A stretch of DNA of 64,000 nt from Sarocladium kiliense (taxonomy: Eukaryota; Ascomycota; Sordariomycetes; Hypocreales; Sarocladiaceae): positions 1,426,001 to 1,490,000 of the forward strand of contig JAUZTG010000044.1 of assembly GCA_030734395.1 (NCBI GenBank), read 5' to 3'. A model generated the notes under the pieces. It was given only the letters and a program-made list of their open reading frames with translations, was not told the DNA's origin and made no database searches. The translations under genes were made by a program, and so were the position numbers. Below are positions 1 through 13,443 of the stretch, piece after piece. Position 1 is the stretch's first letter. Every line of letters begins with the position of its first letter.

Positions 1-3000
1 GCACACTCAAGCGCACACCCACGGTGAACTGTCAGATCGCGCGCACGCCGATCCTAGAACAGCATGTTGTGCATGAGGGATTCTTGAGCCCTTGCGAAAG
101 CACGCAAGGGGGGCCCAACCACACACAAGGGAAAAAAAGGCGGCATGAGTGCGTCTCAGCCGCCTTAGTGTGACCTTCATATGACTACCATGATCCAGGG
201 TCCTGCTGTCCTCACGGCCCGGTCCAAGGACGGAAAAGGTCGGCAGAGCTCATCCTGAACAGGACAGAGCCTCGTTATCAGCAAATTCGCTCGCAGTTGA
301 CTGGTGAACAGACAAAGCTTCGCCTCCCGGACGTCAGAAGCAGGGCCATCGACGTGTTTCTGACCTTGGCGCAAATCCACCATCTGCATGTAAGGAATTT
401 TGCTGCATTGGTTTTCGCAGGGATGTCTCGGTCGTTCCACGTAGTCTTCTAGCCGCGACAACCGCTTCGGGGACGTTCGTCACGTCCTCGTCAGCTCGCC
501 AGAACGTGCAGATGACTGACTGCATAACCGTTTATCCGTGGAGGAGCTTTTGTTATGTCGCGACTTAGAAGAGGTAGACTGCTGTTCATCCTCATGAAGC
601 CAGAAGCCATGAGTCGATGGCCTAGCCTTCTGTCCCGCACTGGAACCCAGTATAGCCAAGACAGGGGATGAGCAAAAGCAACAAGAGGCTGTTGGAACCC
701 CTGTCGCCCCAATCCAATGCCGGCATACTGAAGCTTGACAAACATAGTGTATTCATCGTCATGTTTCGAAAGCGATTTTCAACATGTTTGTGCCTGTCCG
801 GCGTCTCCGAGTCGTGTGCTCAGCTTCACCAAGAGCGCCTGCCTTTGAAGTCCCCACGACTCCGCAGCAATCCGACAGCAAACCTCCGTCCCACGTAGCA
901 ATGACTTCGGTATTACTCCGTAGAGACTTTCACCAATGCTGAAAAACGGAGTCGGCCCCGCTTGCCGATGTCGTGTCAGTCGGTACAGCGTGGTCAAGTA
1001 TATCATGCGTTCAGACTGTGGCCCTCAAGCTCAATAGGAACCACATTGTACAAGGAGACGACGAGTAAATCCTTCGACTGAACGAATGTCTGGAATGCAA
1101 GCGATCGATGCAACGTAATGCTTCTTGCTTCTTTGCCGACTCCTCGGCAGGCGTCACGGAATGCGTCACGCGAGTCCAGCAAAGGGACAGCCTCGCAAAC
1201 ACTCCCCGTCCTTAATCAAGCTAGATCCCTATAGCACAGCGTGGATAGGAGCAGGCTCGCCCTTGTCTCAACTGAACCCTGCTAGAGCGTCCCGCTTGCC
1301 TATCTTTGAAGGCGCCGCTGATGACCTACTCAACCCGTCGACGTCGTATGGTCAGCACTGCATGATGATGAGCTCCTTGTCTTCATACTCCTGCTCTCTT
1401 TGCATTGGCTTCAGGCGCTGCTCAGATCAATCTTGCTTCCACTCGTAGACGAGTTTGAGGGCGGCAAATCAACGAATGCTCTCAAGGCCCAGTCTTTAGA
1501 TTTTCGCGCCGCGTCATGGCCCAGTGGCACGGACCGGGACGGGCGAATGGTTCCGCGGGGAGGTGGGGGACTCGATCTTGTCCAATTGAGCACGGCCAGA
1601 GCGTGGACCCTTTGTTGGAGTTGCTACATCCGGGGGCGAGAATAGACGAGGGAGGCAGCGAAATACGTTTCCCGCTGTGGAGGCACTGGTCTTGATCATG
1701 ATCCTTCTGTCTGTGGACTGTAGTATGCTAGAGACACGAAAACAGGTCGAATCATGGCAAGCAAAACCATGGCGTGAACCGAACCAAGGCAGATAGCCCC
1801 CAGTGGTAGGACCGGCTGGCGAAGTCGCAAGCCCGTTGCTCAATCTTCGAGATCTGAGTTCCACCTCTGAAGTCCACGCATGTGTGCTATTGAATGGTAG
1901 GCTCCCCGCTCGCATTATTCACGCAAATGCTGAGAGCACTGGAAATCCCTTCCGCTGCTCCATTCCCTTGCAGAGTCAAGTATGAGTGAGATGCGAATCT
2001 TGCACATGTGCCTCTTGTCTTTCCAGATGTCCCCACCTGCCTGATTTTAAGTTGCGGTTTTTGAGATCGCCGTCCGCTCGGTGGTGTGTTTTGCCCACGT
2101 GTGCCGCATAAATTCTGTTGCCACGAGGTCAAGGCCGTGATCCGTGCGAAATGCAGCAAATCTTATAGCTGCACCGTTCTTTGGAGTTTCAATCCGGGAG
2201 CTGTGTCTGCCGTGTCACTGTAGCGCCTAAAAGATTGATGCATATAGAGTCTGAACGTACCATCTTCGGTGGGTTTGAACTCGGCTTCATACCGCCCGTG
2301 CCGTGACAGGCGGGTGCCTCGGCAGCGGCTTGACTCATGTGTACGGTAGCCATGGTCACTGATGCTCATGGATGATGGATATGTGCCAATCGACGTCTTC
2401 GCTTATTGTCTGATAATGTTCGGCTGCACGCTGGTGCAACAGCCTGGCGTGAACATATAATTTGGTCTCGATGCAGTGAGATCAACTAGCGATGGCCTTC
2501 AGCTGCTGCATTCTTGCATGGGACGAGGCCAAATCCTCACACCCCCAGGATTGTGGGCGAGAGAACGGAAGGACCAGACGAGAAACAAGACATGACGGTT
2601 GAACCGAGGGCGAAGACGCAATGTATAGCCGAAGCCACCAGAGTCGCCCAAGAGACGTCGCAACCACAGAGGGCTCGGAACAGTAAACACAAGGTCTGAA
2701 TGTACTTCGTCATCGGAAATATTCCAAACACCATATTGGTCTACAGGGCATACGCAGAGCGAGATCAGGCCAGCGAGGTGTCCGACCGTAGCCGACCTTG
2801 AAGGTCACAACAATGGAGAACATTGGAACCAATGCTGAGGTTTGGGCATCTCGATGAGGCATGTCATCTCGGAAGCCTGTCTTGCGTGTGCGCCGGGGCC
2901 ATCGAGTCGTCAAGGTGCCATTGCATATGCAGTACCGCCTCTCGCTGACCATTGATTCCATGGGTTCTATATGTGGCGTCTTCTCTCGTGGATCAGCGCG

Positions 3001-3485
3001 ACAACAACACCCCCCACCCTTTCTTCGCGGGCCACTCGATGAGACCACAACACTGTTGACATGAGCTGCCGGGAGTGCAAAGTAGCTAGCTTCTTAAATT
3101 AAATTCAGAATTCTGTGGATTTTGGATTTTGTGACGCTTGGGTGCCGATGAGCATTCTTGTGTCCGGACAGCACCCTGGTGCGACAAATGAGGAAGGAGT
3201 GTGAGCGATGGTGCAAAGGTATCTCGCTTCAATATGACAGGTCACGGCTCACTTTCGAACCCTGAAAAACGCCCCATGCAGCTGTGTAGTAAAGACCCAT
3301 CACTTGATTACAGTTCCCGCCGTTTCTTGCTCCATATTCTGTTATCGTTCTGTTGTGTCCACCTCCCTGCCGTTGCTCTCTCGCGGCTCTGGCAAGAACT
3401 GTGCTGCACACGTTAAGAGGTCCTCTGCGAGCCCTGAACAAGAATAATATTCGCTTGGGGATAGCGGTCTGAGCCACTCTGTCTG

Positions 3486-3511
3486 AAAAAAAAAAAAAAA
3501 AAAAAAAAAAA
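3486..3511. repeat. Poly-A homopolymer (26 A)
   Basis: An uninterrupted run of 26 adenines on the plus strand, flanked by unique sequence. It could be an old retroposed poly-A tail or simple slippage. No target-site duplication or retroelement sequence was seen beside it. Confidence 0.9.
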
Positions 3512-4150
3512 CATATCGCAATGCTAATGTGCCTGAAAGCACAATTTGGTAGCTCGGCCCTAATAGACCAAGCTTCCGGTAAGGTTCCGCCAGCATGCTG
3601 TTCAATAAAAACGAGACAGGTACAACGGTTGAGCGTTGAAGTGCCTATCAGTCCAGTGCTGACGCCTCCGCCACTGTCCGCATAGGTTCCTCGATTTGGT
3701 TCATTGAAGATCAGTGTACGATCTGTCCTTAAGTCCAGAGACTCACCGCAAGCAGCGCTGATGGAGGCTTGCAGTAATCTGTTGCGCAATGCTCAATTGG
3801 TCGCTTGGGACACAGTCAAGCCATAGAACAATGCTTTGAACTGCGGGCTTGTTACTAGAATTGTCGGTAGCGCAATATACCAACATCTTCGGTGGGCTGT
3901 TGGTCGATCATCGCATCCCGGATCTCCGCACTGTGGCCGCATTTCAGGTGTGGCTGTAGAGGTACGCCTGTATCATTACACTCCCCTCCCTCACAATGCG
4001 CCATCGCCTTTCTCGCATCAATCATCCTGCCACTCCTTTCCCTTCATTCAGTGCGCAATTGGCAGTGGGGTACGTCACACTCGTTGAAGCGGACCGCTCC
4101 CCGCGACAGTGATTCAACCCAGGCTGCTCCGGCCGAAGCCATTTATTGGG

Positions 4151-4159
4151 TATATAAAC
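4151..4159 (+). promoter_or_regulatory. TATA-like element upstream of the methyltransferase gene
   Basis: The sequence tatataaac lies about 250 bases before the ATG at 4405. Position and sequence fit a core promoter, but no transcript start can be seen. Confidence 0.4.
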
Positions 4160-4404
4160 AGGCTGGGTTGCCAGTGTGCTCTGAACTCGGAGAGCCGGTC
4201 CTCAAACTGCACGCTCGTTTCGAATCTCGGAGGATCCTATTTGGACTCTCGTTGGCGTTTTTGGCATCCAACACAAAGGGCGGCATTTTGCGTTTCGGTT
4301 CAGGTATATGCCTTCACGCGTGTTTGCGTTCGTTGACCTTCATGCTCATCAAGAATCGGTGCTGATTTGGATCAACCTTGCCGACGACCGTGGCTGCTCT
4401 CAAT

Positions 4405-5486
4405 ATGGCCACAACGAACAATGACTTGGTTCATGGCGAAATCCTCGATATTGGGGGTGGGCGCATGTACGGCAACGTGCGCGAACAGCTTGCGAAAGTG
4501 CTGGAGAAGGCCTATAATTCCAAGAACAAGCCCACACTTCCGGATGAAATACTCTATCACGAGAACGGATTGGGAATCTGGAACTTGATTATCTTTCAGC
4601 CGGAATTCTACCAGACGTTTGACGAGATCAGCCTCTTTGATGCTCATGGCATGGACATTGTATCCCGAATGACGGCTGGCGTAACCATGATCGACTTGGG
4701 TGCTGGGTAAGTTTGATGTCCTCTTGAGGTAGACCATGGATAAAACTGATCTGGCCTTCAAGAGACACCCGAAAAGTCGAACACCTTCTCAAGTGTTTCG
4801 AGCGCAGTCGAACGCCGGCGACCTACTTGGCCCTCGATATTTCCGAGGCATCATTGCTGCACAATGTCGATTATGTCGCAACAAGACACGCTGGCAAAGA
4901 TGATGTGGTTCGTTGTGGAGGGCTCTGGGGCACATTCGAGGATGGCGAACAATACGTCAACGATATCAAGTCACCCCGCCTGTTCTTGTCCTTGGGATCC
5001 GTGCTCTGCAATGACGAATGGGATAGGGCAGTCTGCAATCTGCAGAAATGGGCCAACCAATTGCGACCTGATGACCTTTTGCTGGTGGGAATGGATGCGC
5101 ATCTTGCTCCACAACACCGCGACAAGATTTGGGCGGCATACCATACGTCAAACGAGTTGTATCGACAATTCTTCGTAAACGGTTTCGACCATGCCAATCA
5201 GCTTGCAGAGCAAGATTGGCTCACTGAAGAGAACTGGAGTTTTGAGGCCGAACTCGAAGAAGAACCCACGACACGGCATCGCTTCTTTTTCAAGGCGAAA
5301 CAAGACATCAAACTCGAAAGGTTCAATCGCATCATCCGCGCCGGCGAGGAGTTTGATTGGTTCGACTCGCACAAGTACGGTGAGACAGATGTGCGTATCA
5401 TGTGTTCGAAGGCCAAACTCGATGTAATCAAAGTATGGCGTGCGCCAAACTCCGAATTCCGTAAGGTTGTCGCCATCCACACTTGA
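4405..5486 (+). CDS. EgtD/EasF-type SAM-dependent N-methyltransferase
   Basis: Two exons (4405-4706, 4763-5486) give 341 residues, the usual length of fungal dimethylallyltryptophan N-methyltransferase (EasF/FgaMT) relatives in the histidine-specific methyltransferase family (Methyltransf_33). The ATG at 4405 is the first in frame. The intron joins DLGAG to DTRKV, restoring the SAM-binding motif that reads DLGSG-x-RK in relatives. N-terminal DIGGG, the segment LYHENGLGIWN and FYQTFDEI match the family layout, as do SLGSV and LLVGMD further on. The family methylates amino nitrogen of histidine or tryptophan derivatives using S-adenosylmethionine. No prenyltransferase, NRPS or other ergot or ergothioneine gene is near, so the substrate is unknown. 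The family is clear; the reaction is inferred only as N-methylation. Confidence 0.85.
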
Positions 5487-5723
5487 CTCATAATTTAACG
5501 TGAACCAGGTCAGTACTTGCTCAAGAAACGTTGCGAGGACAAGCACAACGACAGAGATAGCGGCGTGTCGGGCTTGTGAGCAATGTCGCCTTTCCCCGTG
5601 ATGGAAGATAGAGATCTATGAGGCAGAAGGATCCTTCATGCAGCACTCATGTCGAGCAAGTGAGCGGCGCAGACGGATACATTGGAGTCGGTGTAATCAA
5701 GGACGGGCTTGGTAGACTTGAGG

Positions 5724-8154
5724 TTACGTGAGACATAAGATCTCTTTCTCGTATTCGAGAACCCTCTGGACGAGATACTCCCACCACGGGTCCCTGGAAC
5801 TGAGAGAAGCAGGAAGGTCTTCGGGAGCTGATGGGGTGATTCGTGGATCTTCGGGTAACCACGTCCACATCTGCATCAAAGCCCTATGTAAGGGCGGTAC
5901 GCTCTTGAGGAACAATATTAGCAACTGTTGGCGATCCTAAAGAACAAGGAACGCTTACACTTCGACCAGGATTCTGCTGTACACGAATCATCCATTGGTG
6001 ACAAAGATTTCTCTGGGGTTCAACTGTGCCTAGTAGTCCAAGGAAGAAGACTGGTAGCAGTGGAGATTGAGCCGTAAAGACGTGGCCTGATGTGGGCAAA
6101 ATGCGAACGCAGTGTGCAAGATCAACAATGGTGGACAGGACATCGGGGTGATTGCGAGGCAACCTGCTGGAAGTTAGTGCGTGGTCGCGCCGACAAACGA
6201 AATGAAGAACTCACCTCCAGAAACGGCACTGAAGATAGGCGATGATTGTGATACGCCATGCCTCAGCAGTAACCTCAGTCATTTCCTCTCGGGTTGTAAT
6301 GACATAAGTTGTAGGCTTTTTCCTGATGTCTTCTATCGGTTGTCTTCCAACTGCGACGTGTGACTGGACCCCCTCTGGATTTATCTGCCTTATTTCGCGA
6401 AGCTCCTTCATTATGAAAGAGGCGACTCTGGTCCAATCTTCCTCACCTCCTGGATTTGAGGCCTGGCACGCGGTAACCCAAGTGATTTGACTGACTCTAT
6501 ACAGCAGCTTTCTGGAGAACCCACAAGCACCATGGATTTCATCCGTGTTGCCATAAAGTAACCATTGGAAACGCTCCGATCGTCTTTCCAGGTCACCGGC
6601 AGGGAGTGCGTTCAGTGGCTCCGACAGAATTAAGCCTCGCCCAACCATCACATGATGGGCTATCTGAAGTCGTGTCAGCTGAATATTCTCCTTCAGCCAA
6701 AATCGCGAGCCCGGATCTCTCGCATCCAACACCTCCTCTGCTCGGTGGTACGCCATGAGCCAGCGGGCTTGTTGCGGGAGCTTCCGGCGACGTTCTGGCA
6801 GCACAACCTGGAACTATTGTTTAGCAAGCTCCCTCTTTGAACGTACAAAGCACTTACATCCTGCATGGCGAAGATGATCAAGAGCGTGACAAGCTCAGAA
6901 TCGTCCACCACCGTTCTTGTTGTTGATGCGAGCAAACGAGCACAACGCATTTCGCTGGAAATATATTCGTGATTAATGCGACGGGCCAAAGAACCGCTAT
7001 GAGTGAAGTCGTAAATGTAGAAACCCATGTAACTCATGATCACTGATCTGACGCTCAAGAGATCGCATTGCGATGCGAAGTCGTTCCAGATGTTGGAACT
7101 GGCCAGTATTGTCCGCCCTGGTATGAAATTCCTCAAGTCTGTCAACATCTATGTTAGTGTGCAAGTGGTTGGCATAGGCGATGTCGGTGACTTACAGAAG
7201 CTCCACAGCCTTGACCCCATATCATCCGCACTCACAGGATTGGTAAAGGGTGACAGCTGACGAGCGGGGTCGCCAAGCAAGAAGCTGGCATAGACATTCG
7301 GGCCATATGACATTGGAGGAACAGACGGACTGGAGGCAGCCACAACATCTGAAACCATCGATGAGATCGGGCTTCCGAAGTCATCCCCCTCGAAAACTGT
7401 GTCGGACGAAGTATTCGCTGAGATGGGTAGCTGGAAGCTGCTTGAACCAGAAGACTCTGAGGTATTAGCTGGGCCAAAGTCGGACCCGGCTTGGTTGAGA
7501 AACGTCATGCCAGGTCCAAGAATCACGTTATCAGGTGAGAATGATGTACGCATAATCGGTTGAGAGGGGGCCATAGGACTCCTCCGCGTCCTCCCTTGAA
7601 ACTTAATATACCCGTTCACTTGGCCACCTGCCGGCAATGTGAACTTCGTTATCGGATACGGCTGGACTGTCCCACGGCAATCGACAAAGGGGCTCGTGCG
7701 AGGTTCATATTGAATGGGTAGCGATGGCGATCGACTTGATCTGCTCCCAGCGTATGTGGTCGTGGTAGGTGAGCTGACCCGAGCAGATCCCTCACCGATG
7801 CCTGCGTCATCGTTAGCTTTGCGGTAGCTTTTGCCTGCGACTTGGTTCTAAGTCTGATACGGATGACTTACTGGCTTGATCCATCAATGTGTGGCCGTGG
7901 AGGTCTAGTCCTTGGGTCAACCCCGCAGTGGCAGACTTCTGGCCACTGTCTGCGAAGTCAGACCCCGTCCAGGGATCACTTGGGACTGGCGAAGACTGTA
8001 TTGCCGGGTCTTCAAACGACATAGTCCAGAATTCCATTGCCGCTGCTGGAGATATGGAACGTTCCACTCTTCTCCGCTTCGTAGGTCGTTCAGGAGAAGC
8101 CGGTACAGACCCCCCGTACCGGCGGACCTTCGGACTTAGACTGCGACCGCCCAT
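5724..8154 (-). CDS. Fungal_trans_2-type transcription factor lacking a visible zinc cluster
   Basis: Six exons (8154-7872, 7801-7196, 7138-6858, 6807-6215, 6163-5959, 5903-5724) give 715 residues. The first ~100 residues are low-complexity, with a basic KRRRVERS stretch that may be a nuclear localisation signal. The C-terminal half is helical and resembles the fungal-specific transcription factor domain 2 family (ARCA-like). It ends with WWEYLVQRVLEYEKEILCLT, typical of that family's C-terminus. Most family members begin with a Zn2Cys6 cluster. I searched upstream to about 9050 and saw none, so either the first exon is further away or missed, or this protein does not bind DNA through such a cluster. 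All introns have GT..AG ends and are 50-70 nt. The 6164 acceptor is a tandem CAGCAG site. Targets are unknown. Confidence 0.75.
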
Positions 8155-11100
8155 CCGTAGGCCATGAAGGGGTTTGCCGGTAAGTTTATGTGAAAAGAGC
8201 GCAAAGGGCTTGTAATAGACCTAAGATATGGCAGATATAGTCAGTCCATGTGTGATACAAGATCGAGAATCGCATGTCTCGAGAGGTGTCATGCATGTAG
8301 CTGTTGTCGTGGGGGCGGGGCGACTCTAGTATACGTGATGAGCCCAATGACTTGACATGCCTGCGTCGTGCAGGCCTTCTGCCAGCTTAGAAGTCCGCCT
8401 CAGATGTCTCGCGCAGATGAGTGACCGGGGATGGGAGCAAGAAGGTATCGCATGACCAGTGAGTGGGGGGAATGGCGGAAGGTGCTGAGTAAAACGCGGG
8501 GATGGTTCAGATCTTGGAACCTGCGCAAACAGCCACCGGGGTACGACACTGGGCATCATTGGGCCAGCCCTCGAGGAGAGAGACAACTTTCTCCGAGGCA
8601 TTAGGACTTGGGAGGCAAGCTTGAGAGACCGCAAACCGCCCGCCCTTCAAGAATGCAAGAGATATGCGCGATCGTGGGAAGCTGAAGGCTGAGCAAGGGG
8701 CAACGACAAGGCTACACTGCGGAGAGCCCGCTTGGTAGCGCAATAAGGCTGCTGTGTTTGACTTACTTCAGAGTCCCAATCCCAAGGCGCAAGCCTGATG
8801 CTGTCTGGTCTGTGGACCTGATGAAAGAGGTGCCGTCGTAGATATTGGGCAGTTGGGCCCAGAACACCTTTAATCGTTCGCCGGGATGGGGAGGGAGGGA
8901 CGGGGGGCGGAGGTAATGAGAAGATGAAGTTTGCAGGGGAATCAAGGAACGATGAGAAGAAGAAAGCGAAGCCAGGCAGTACGACCAAGTCAATGATGTT
9001 GATCGTCCCAGCCGCAATAGTCGGTGTCTTTCTTTCCCCGGCCAAATGAGCGTGGATGCTGGGAGGTGGAGGCAGAGTCTCGATGCAAGGCGTGGTTCAG
9101 AGATTAGCTCTTAGACTACCACGAAAAAACGCCCCAAAATCGTTGTTCTCCTTTCCTACGATTGTATTATAGGTGTTCGAAGTCTAGTATTCCAAGGGAT
9201 CTCGTAGGTGGCCTTAAGAGCTGGGCATTGGAGGAAGGGGGTTTGCCTCAACGGGTAGTGGCAGCTTCCGCATGCCTTTGCAAGGCACCTATAACGTACC
9301 GAAGGGGGCCGTAAATATGGCCAATTCCTTCTGAGCGGCGAGCTACAGGATGCTGTCCGGCTACGGGCGCCAATGAATGAGCGTGGTGCGCCTCACGATG
9401 TCGGAAGAAGGTGTTGGGCTCGGGAATCGAGGGAGCAACCCCTGTGGCTATCTATCCGATCTGAATGGGTGGGTGATGCCCGACATGGTAGCAGGGAGAG
9501 TTTGAGGCAATGGGTCCGAAATTTGTCGCTCCTCGCCTGATCATCCTGGGTATGCGTGGGTCTCGCAGAAGTAACGACATGTTGCAGCATCACATATTCA
9601 GCATCCATTGGCTGCCATGGCCCATCGGAATGAGGTGGTGACCCGGGCTGGGGCCAGGTAGGCTCCGTGATGCTGACACCAGTTGCTTGTCCTCCATCCT
9701 CGCGCGCCCCGCACCTGTCTCGCCAAATTGCAAGAGGGTGTTGCAGTAGTTGAAGGTTTCGAGGGGACGAGGAGCTGGTAGCGGCATGCAGCGTAGTGTC
9801 CAGGGTCCTTGCCTATGTACCGTCCATCGACCGGGTTTCTTTCTCCTGCACTGATGTCTCAGATTTGCTAGACCGCAACAACACTGCCATTGCAGGTCCA
9901 GAAGACCTGGGCGCAATGAAAGGTCCCATAGTCGTGGATACCAGGTTGCCGTGATATATGTGTATTCTGGCCGTCATCGGATGGGGAGGGGGTACTTCAG
10001 GTGGTGTAGACTTATTCCCACCAAGTCAGTGTCGACAAATGGTGTCAGGCAGATATCAGACACCCACGACATTAGAGGGTGGGCCTACTCCGTACTGGTG
10101 CTGGAGCTACGACGCGGGGGCCATCGAGGACCGTGGAGGGAGACGCAAGAAAAACAGACGCATGGATGTGACGGGAATGGGCCGCCACATCAAGAGTGAG
10201 GCTGGGGCAGGCCACCGGGGGCAGGGCATGGGCACGTTGAATGAGGCTGCACAGGGCACTGGAGTAATAGTCGGGACTGGGGAGTCGCCACCCCCGAAGG
10301 GTCATTTGAAGCCTTCGATGCTGGAGAACTCCTTGGAAGCCGAGAGACATCAGTACCCATGAGAACCGGTGAGCTTCAATTGCAACTTCAAGCCTGTTGC
10401 CACCTGCCTTGCTCAGCTGGACCTGCCACCTCCGCCGACCAGCTGCCTGCTCCCGCTTGCACCTGGCGCGATTAGGGCCATGTTCGGGGGGCACCTTCCT
10501 CTTGAATGTGCGACGTGCCTCCGGCAGGCTCAAGCATCTGCTCTTTCCCTTCTCAAGCGAGGCTGTTCCTTCCGTCACATTGCCTCATCCCAATCCCCAT
10601 CGTCATGGCGGCCATTGCCACTGCTCAGAGTGCTCAGCTCGTCGTCCTGCTCTTCGCGCACCAACACTATTTCAGTCTGTTTCAGTGTTTCATCTGCTCG
10701 AGGCTGTAGTCCCCTGCACGATCCCAGATTGCAGCGGTGTTTGCAGCCCTCCTGCCGCATTCCTTCCCGCATGGGGCCTGCAGCAGCCCCCATGTTGGCT
10801 GAAATGTACCACTTTGTGTAGTGTCTGTCCTCTTCTACAAAACCCGAACCTGGTGCAACACACACCTCACAGTAGTGGAGTGACTTTCGACCCCCCCCTG
10901 CTATCCCTCTGTCAAGCTCTACAGTGCCAATACCAGCGCGAATTGCTGATGGCGATACGGGCACACCTCTCAGCCGCTGCTGGAAGTCGGGACTGAGCCA
11001 TGCAAGGCATGGACTACGTTGGGATGTTGGTGGCCCGAGCAACGCGTAGGCGCACCTTACAATCCAAAGCACCGCACTCTTAGAAGCTGGGCTGGTTCTC

Positions 11101-12197
11101 GCACTGCCCCCACGGAGTACTTCTTGTTCGTTTCTCACTGAACCGATCCTAAGGTAAGGTGCAGTTGCTCTACATCATCGTGTGATGAGCTGCGCTGGCC
11201 AGGCCATGTTTCCCGCCACAGGTACCATCACTCCCACCACCCGCAGCTGGCCTCAATTCTTACCGCCTGATCTAATCCGGTTCTTTTCATCCTTTTCCTT
11301 CGAGGTCGCCCGTCGCATTCCGTGGTCTGTCATCACTAGTTAATTAATCGTTCACCGCCAGGCCTCGTCGAAACCCACTTCTCCAGCTCCGTCCCGCTCC
11401 CGTCTCCAGATCTACCCTTCCTCCCGTCCGTCTGTCTCCATCCCTTGTCAAAGTGTCTCCGCATCACGACCTCCGGTCGCGTTTCTCGCCCCAGGCTATT
11501 GCGCACTATCGTCACGTCAAGCGCACTCGACAGTGTTGAAGGAGGAACCTAAGCGTCTTGCAACCGACACCTCCAGCAAAAAAGCAAACGGTTATCGACG
11601 TAACTCCTGACACAACAGAGCCTTCACTCCTCAGTACCTTGGTTTCACCAGCATCGTAACTCAGCCCTCCTGCCCCTCTGATATCATTCCCAGAGGCAAG
11701 CGCTGTAGCACTTTTCCGCGCCTGCTTCTGACCGTCAAGCTTAGTCAAATTCTGGCCCTCGTCGCAGGCGACCCTGCGACCGAGTGCACCGTTGCCGAGC
11801 ATTCACGACTTCGACCCCTCCACGTACCATCCAAAGGATAACCCATCTCTGGGACCAGGGCACCTTCGGCCACCTCTTTTGTTCCGACAACGCAGCCGCC
11901 TTTCCGCCTACTCCTTATTATCTGGTGACCTCATTGTTGATCACTGGCACCACGGCGCTGAGCATACTGGCCACCACACCGCGGCACTCGCAACGCGCTT
12001 GCTGGCTTGATATATCACTTTGCTGTGTCACGGCCATTGACAATCAGCTCCTGGCCAGCATTGTGGCATCATCACGGCCTGCGCTCAGTGGAGCGAGGCC
12101 GATGTCAAGCACAGCGTCAATCCATCATCGCTCTCGTCTTGACGCGAACTACTGCTGGAGCTAACATTCTTACTCTCGCTACACCTTGCTGAGAGCA
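8155..12197. other. Long intergenic region between divergent regulators
   Basis: Four kilobases without a supportable gene. Several overlapping frames around 10.0-11.1 kb are open on both strands, but they are proline, serine, cysteine and arginine rich, lack domains and look like a consequence of base composition. From about 11280 to 11480 there are pyrimidine-rich tracts (repeated CTCCC/CTTCC), common in fungal promoters and 5' leaders. Together with several short upstream ATGs, they suggest a long leader for the zinc-finger gene at 12198. Confidence 0.5.
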
Positions 12198-13443
12198 ATG
12201 GCTTCTCCAAATTCCCCCTACGGCATGTTCGTTGCCAGTCCCGACACTTCGTATGGCTCTAGTCGCCTATCCCCTGGTGGCCCTACTCCCGCCGTTGATA
12301 TCCGTAAGGTCATCGATGGACTTTTGGATACGGCAATGAATCGCATCAAGGTTGCCCATGAACAGCTGATGTCCTCTAGGACATCACTTAGCGGCCCAGA
12401 TTACCAGCCTTACGTTGGGGTGGCTAATCACATACAATTCATATCGGGTACTCTGTCGGAACTCACCACTGCACTGACTCAAGAGTCAATGATGAATGAT
12501 GCTTCAGACTTTTTCTATACTCAAAGTGCTCGTTATGAATTGGCCAATTTATCAGCCATCACAGGGTTTGGGAATGATAAGGTGCGACTCAAGTACGTAC
12601 TCTCGTGGATCTCCCTAGCCGTCCAGGTTTGACTGACATCTCTCGCCACCAGACAAATTCAGAACCTTACCACTCAGTACGACCGCAGCGTGCGCGGCAC
12701 CAGTGAGCACTCACAATCAGTGATTGGCTATCCTGATGACAATACGTCCCCCAAATCGAATCATTCCCACCGAGCGGTTCCTGGACCAGCTTCGCCAATC
12801 AGTGTGCAGTCCCTCAGCAGCGGGGCAAGCCCAACGGGCTTGCTCGGCTCTCCGGAAGGACGAAGCAGACTTCCCAACCAGCCTCAGCCACGTGCTTCAC
12901 GCGAGACTTCGCCGCCTGCCCTGAGCGATAAGGATCACTTCGCCAACTATAACCTGGACCGTTGGAAGAAACGCGGCAAAGACACAGGAAACTACTGCCC
13001 TAGGAAGTGGGATTGTAAAAAGGGCGGCGTCGTTAATGGGCAATTGGTCCTGTTTGAGCGCAACTCCGCGTATATGTAGGCGCTTACCCATCTGAGCATG
13101 CAGATCCGGTGATGACCTGCTCACCATTGCGTACAGACAACACTGCAACAAACACAAGAGACCGTTTGTTTGCGAGCTGCCAGGATGTCCGAATCCAATC
13201 CAGCGTCGCAATTTTGCTCGAGCGGACGGTCTACGGCGCCATCAAGAACTCGTTACACACGGAGTTCCTTGCCAAAATAACAACAACATCAGGCAACGTA
13301 CAAGTCGACCCAGCACAGGCTCACAAGAGCCCCGCACACCAAGCTCAAGACCATATCTCAAACCCGAATATGACTTTTCCGATCCTGGTCCTCGAGATTC
13401 CGGAATGGGAGATACACTGAGCGTCAAAATAGACACGGGCTGA
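12198..13443 (+). CDS. C2H2 zinc-finger protein, putative regulator
   Basis: Three exons (12198-12592, 12653-13069, 13137-13443) give 372 residues. The N-terminal ~130 residues are helical, then comes a Ser/Pro-rich linker. A C-terminal finger pair follows: CPRKWDC ... QHCNKH, joined across intron 2, then FVCELPGC ... FARADGLRRHQELVTH. This arrangement, with the phrase NKHKRPFVC, is seen in a group of poorly studied fungal C2H2 proteins. Intron 2 has two possible donors six bases apart (13070 and 13076). Both keep frame and change only two residues before QHCNKH. The ATG at 12198 follows a pyrimidine-rich leader. Function is unknown; a DNA-binding regulator is the likeliest reading. Confidence 0.75.

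Larger units (their letters stand above)
1..4404. other. Intergenic region, no gene supported
   Basis: No open frame here has a recognisable domain, convincing splice sites or plausible composition. The longest frame, on the minus strand around 3229-3789, owes part of its length to a phenylalanine run encoded by a poly-A tract. The last 250 bases before the methyltransferase hold a TATA-like element. I saw no tRNA, transposon ends or long repeats by eye. Confidence 0.5.

Noticed and set aside
3229..3789. 186-codon minus-strand frame
   Set aside because: Contains a phenylalanine run made by the poly-A tract, has no recognisable motif, and overlaps other random frames.
10072..11138. Overlapping long open frames on both strands
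   Set aside because: Low-complexity Pro/Ser/Cys/Arg-rich translations, no domain, no coherent splice pattern and simultaneous openness on both strands point to base composition, not genes.
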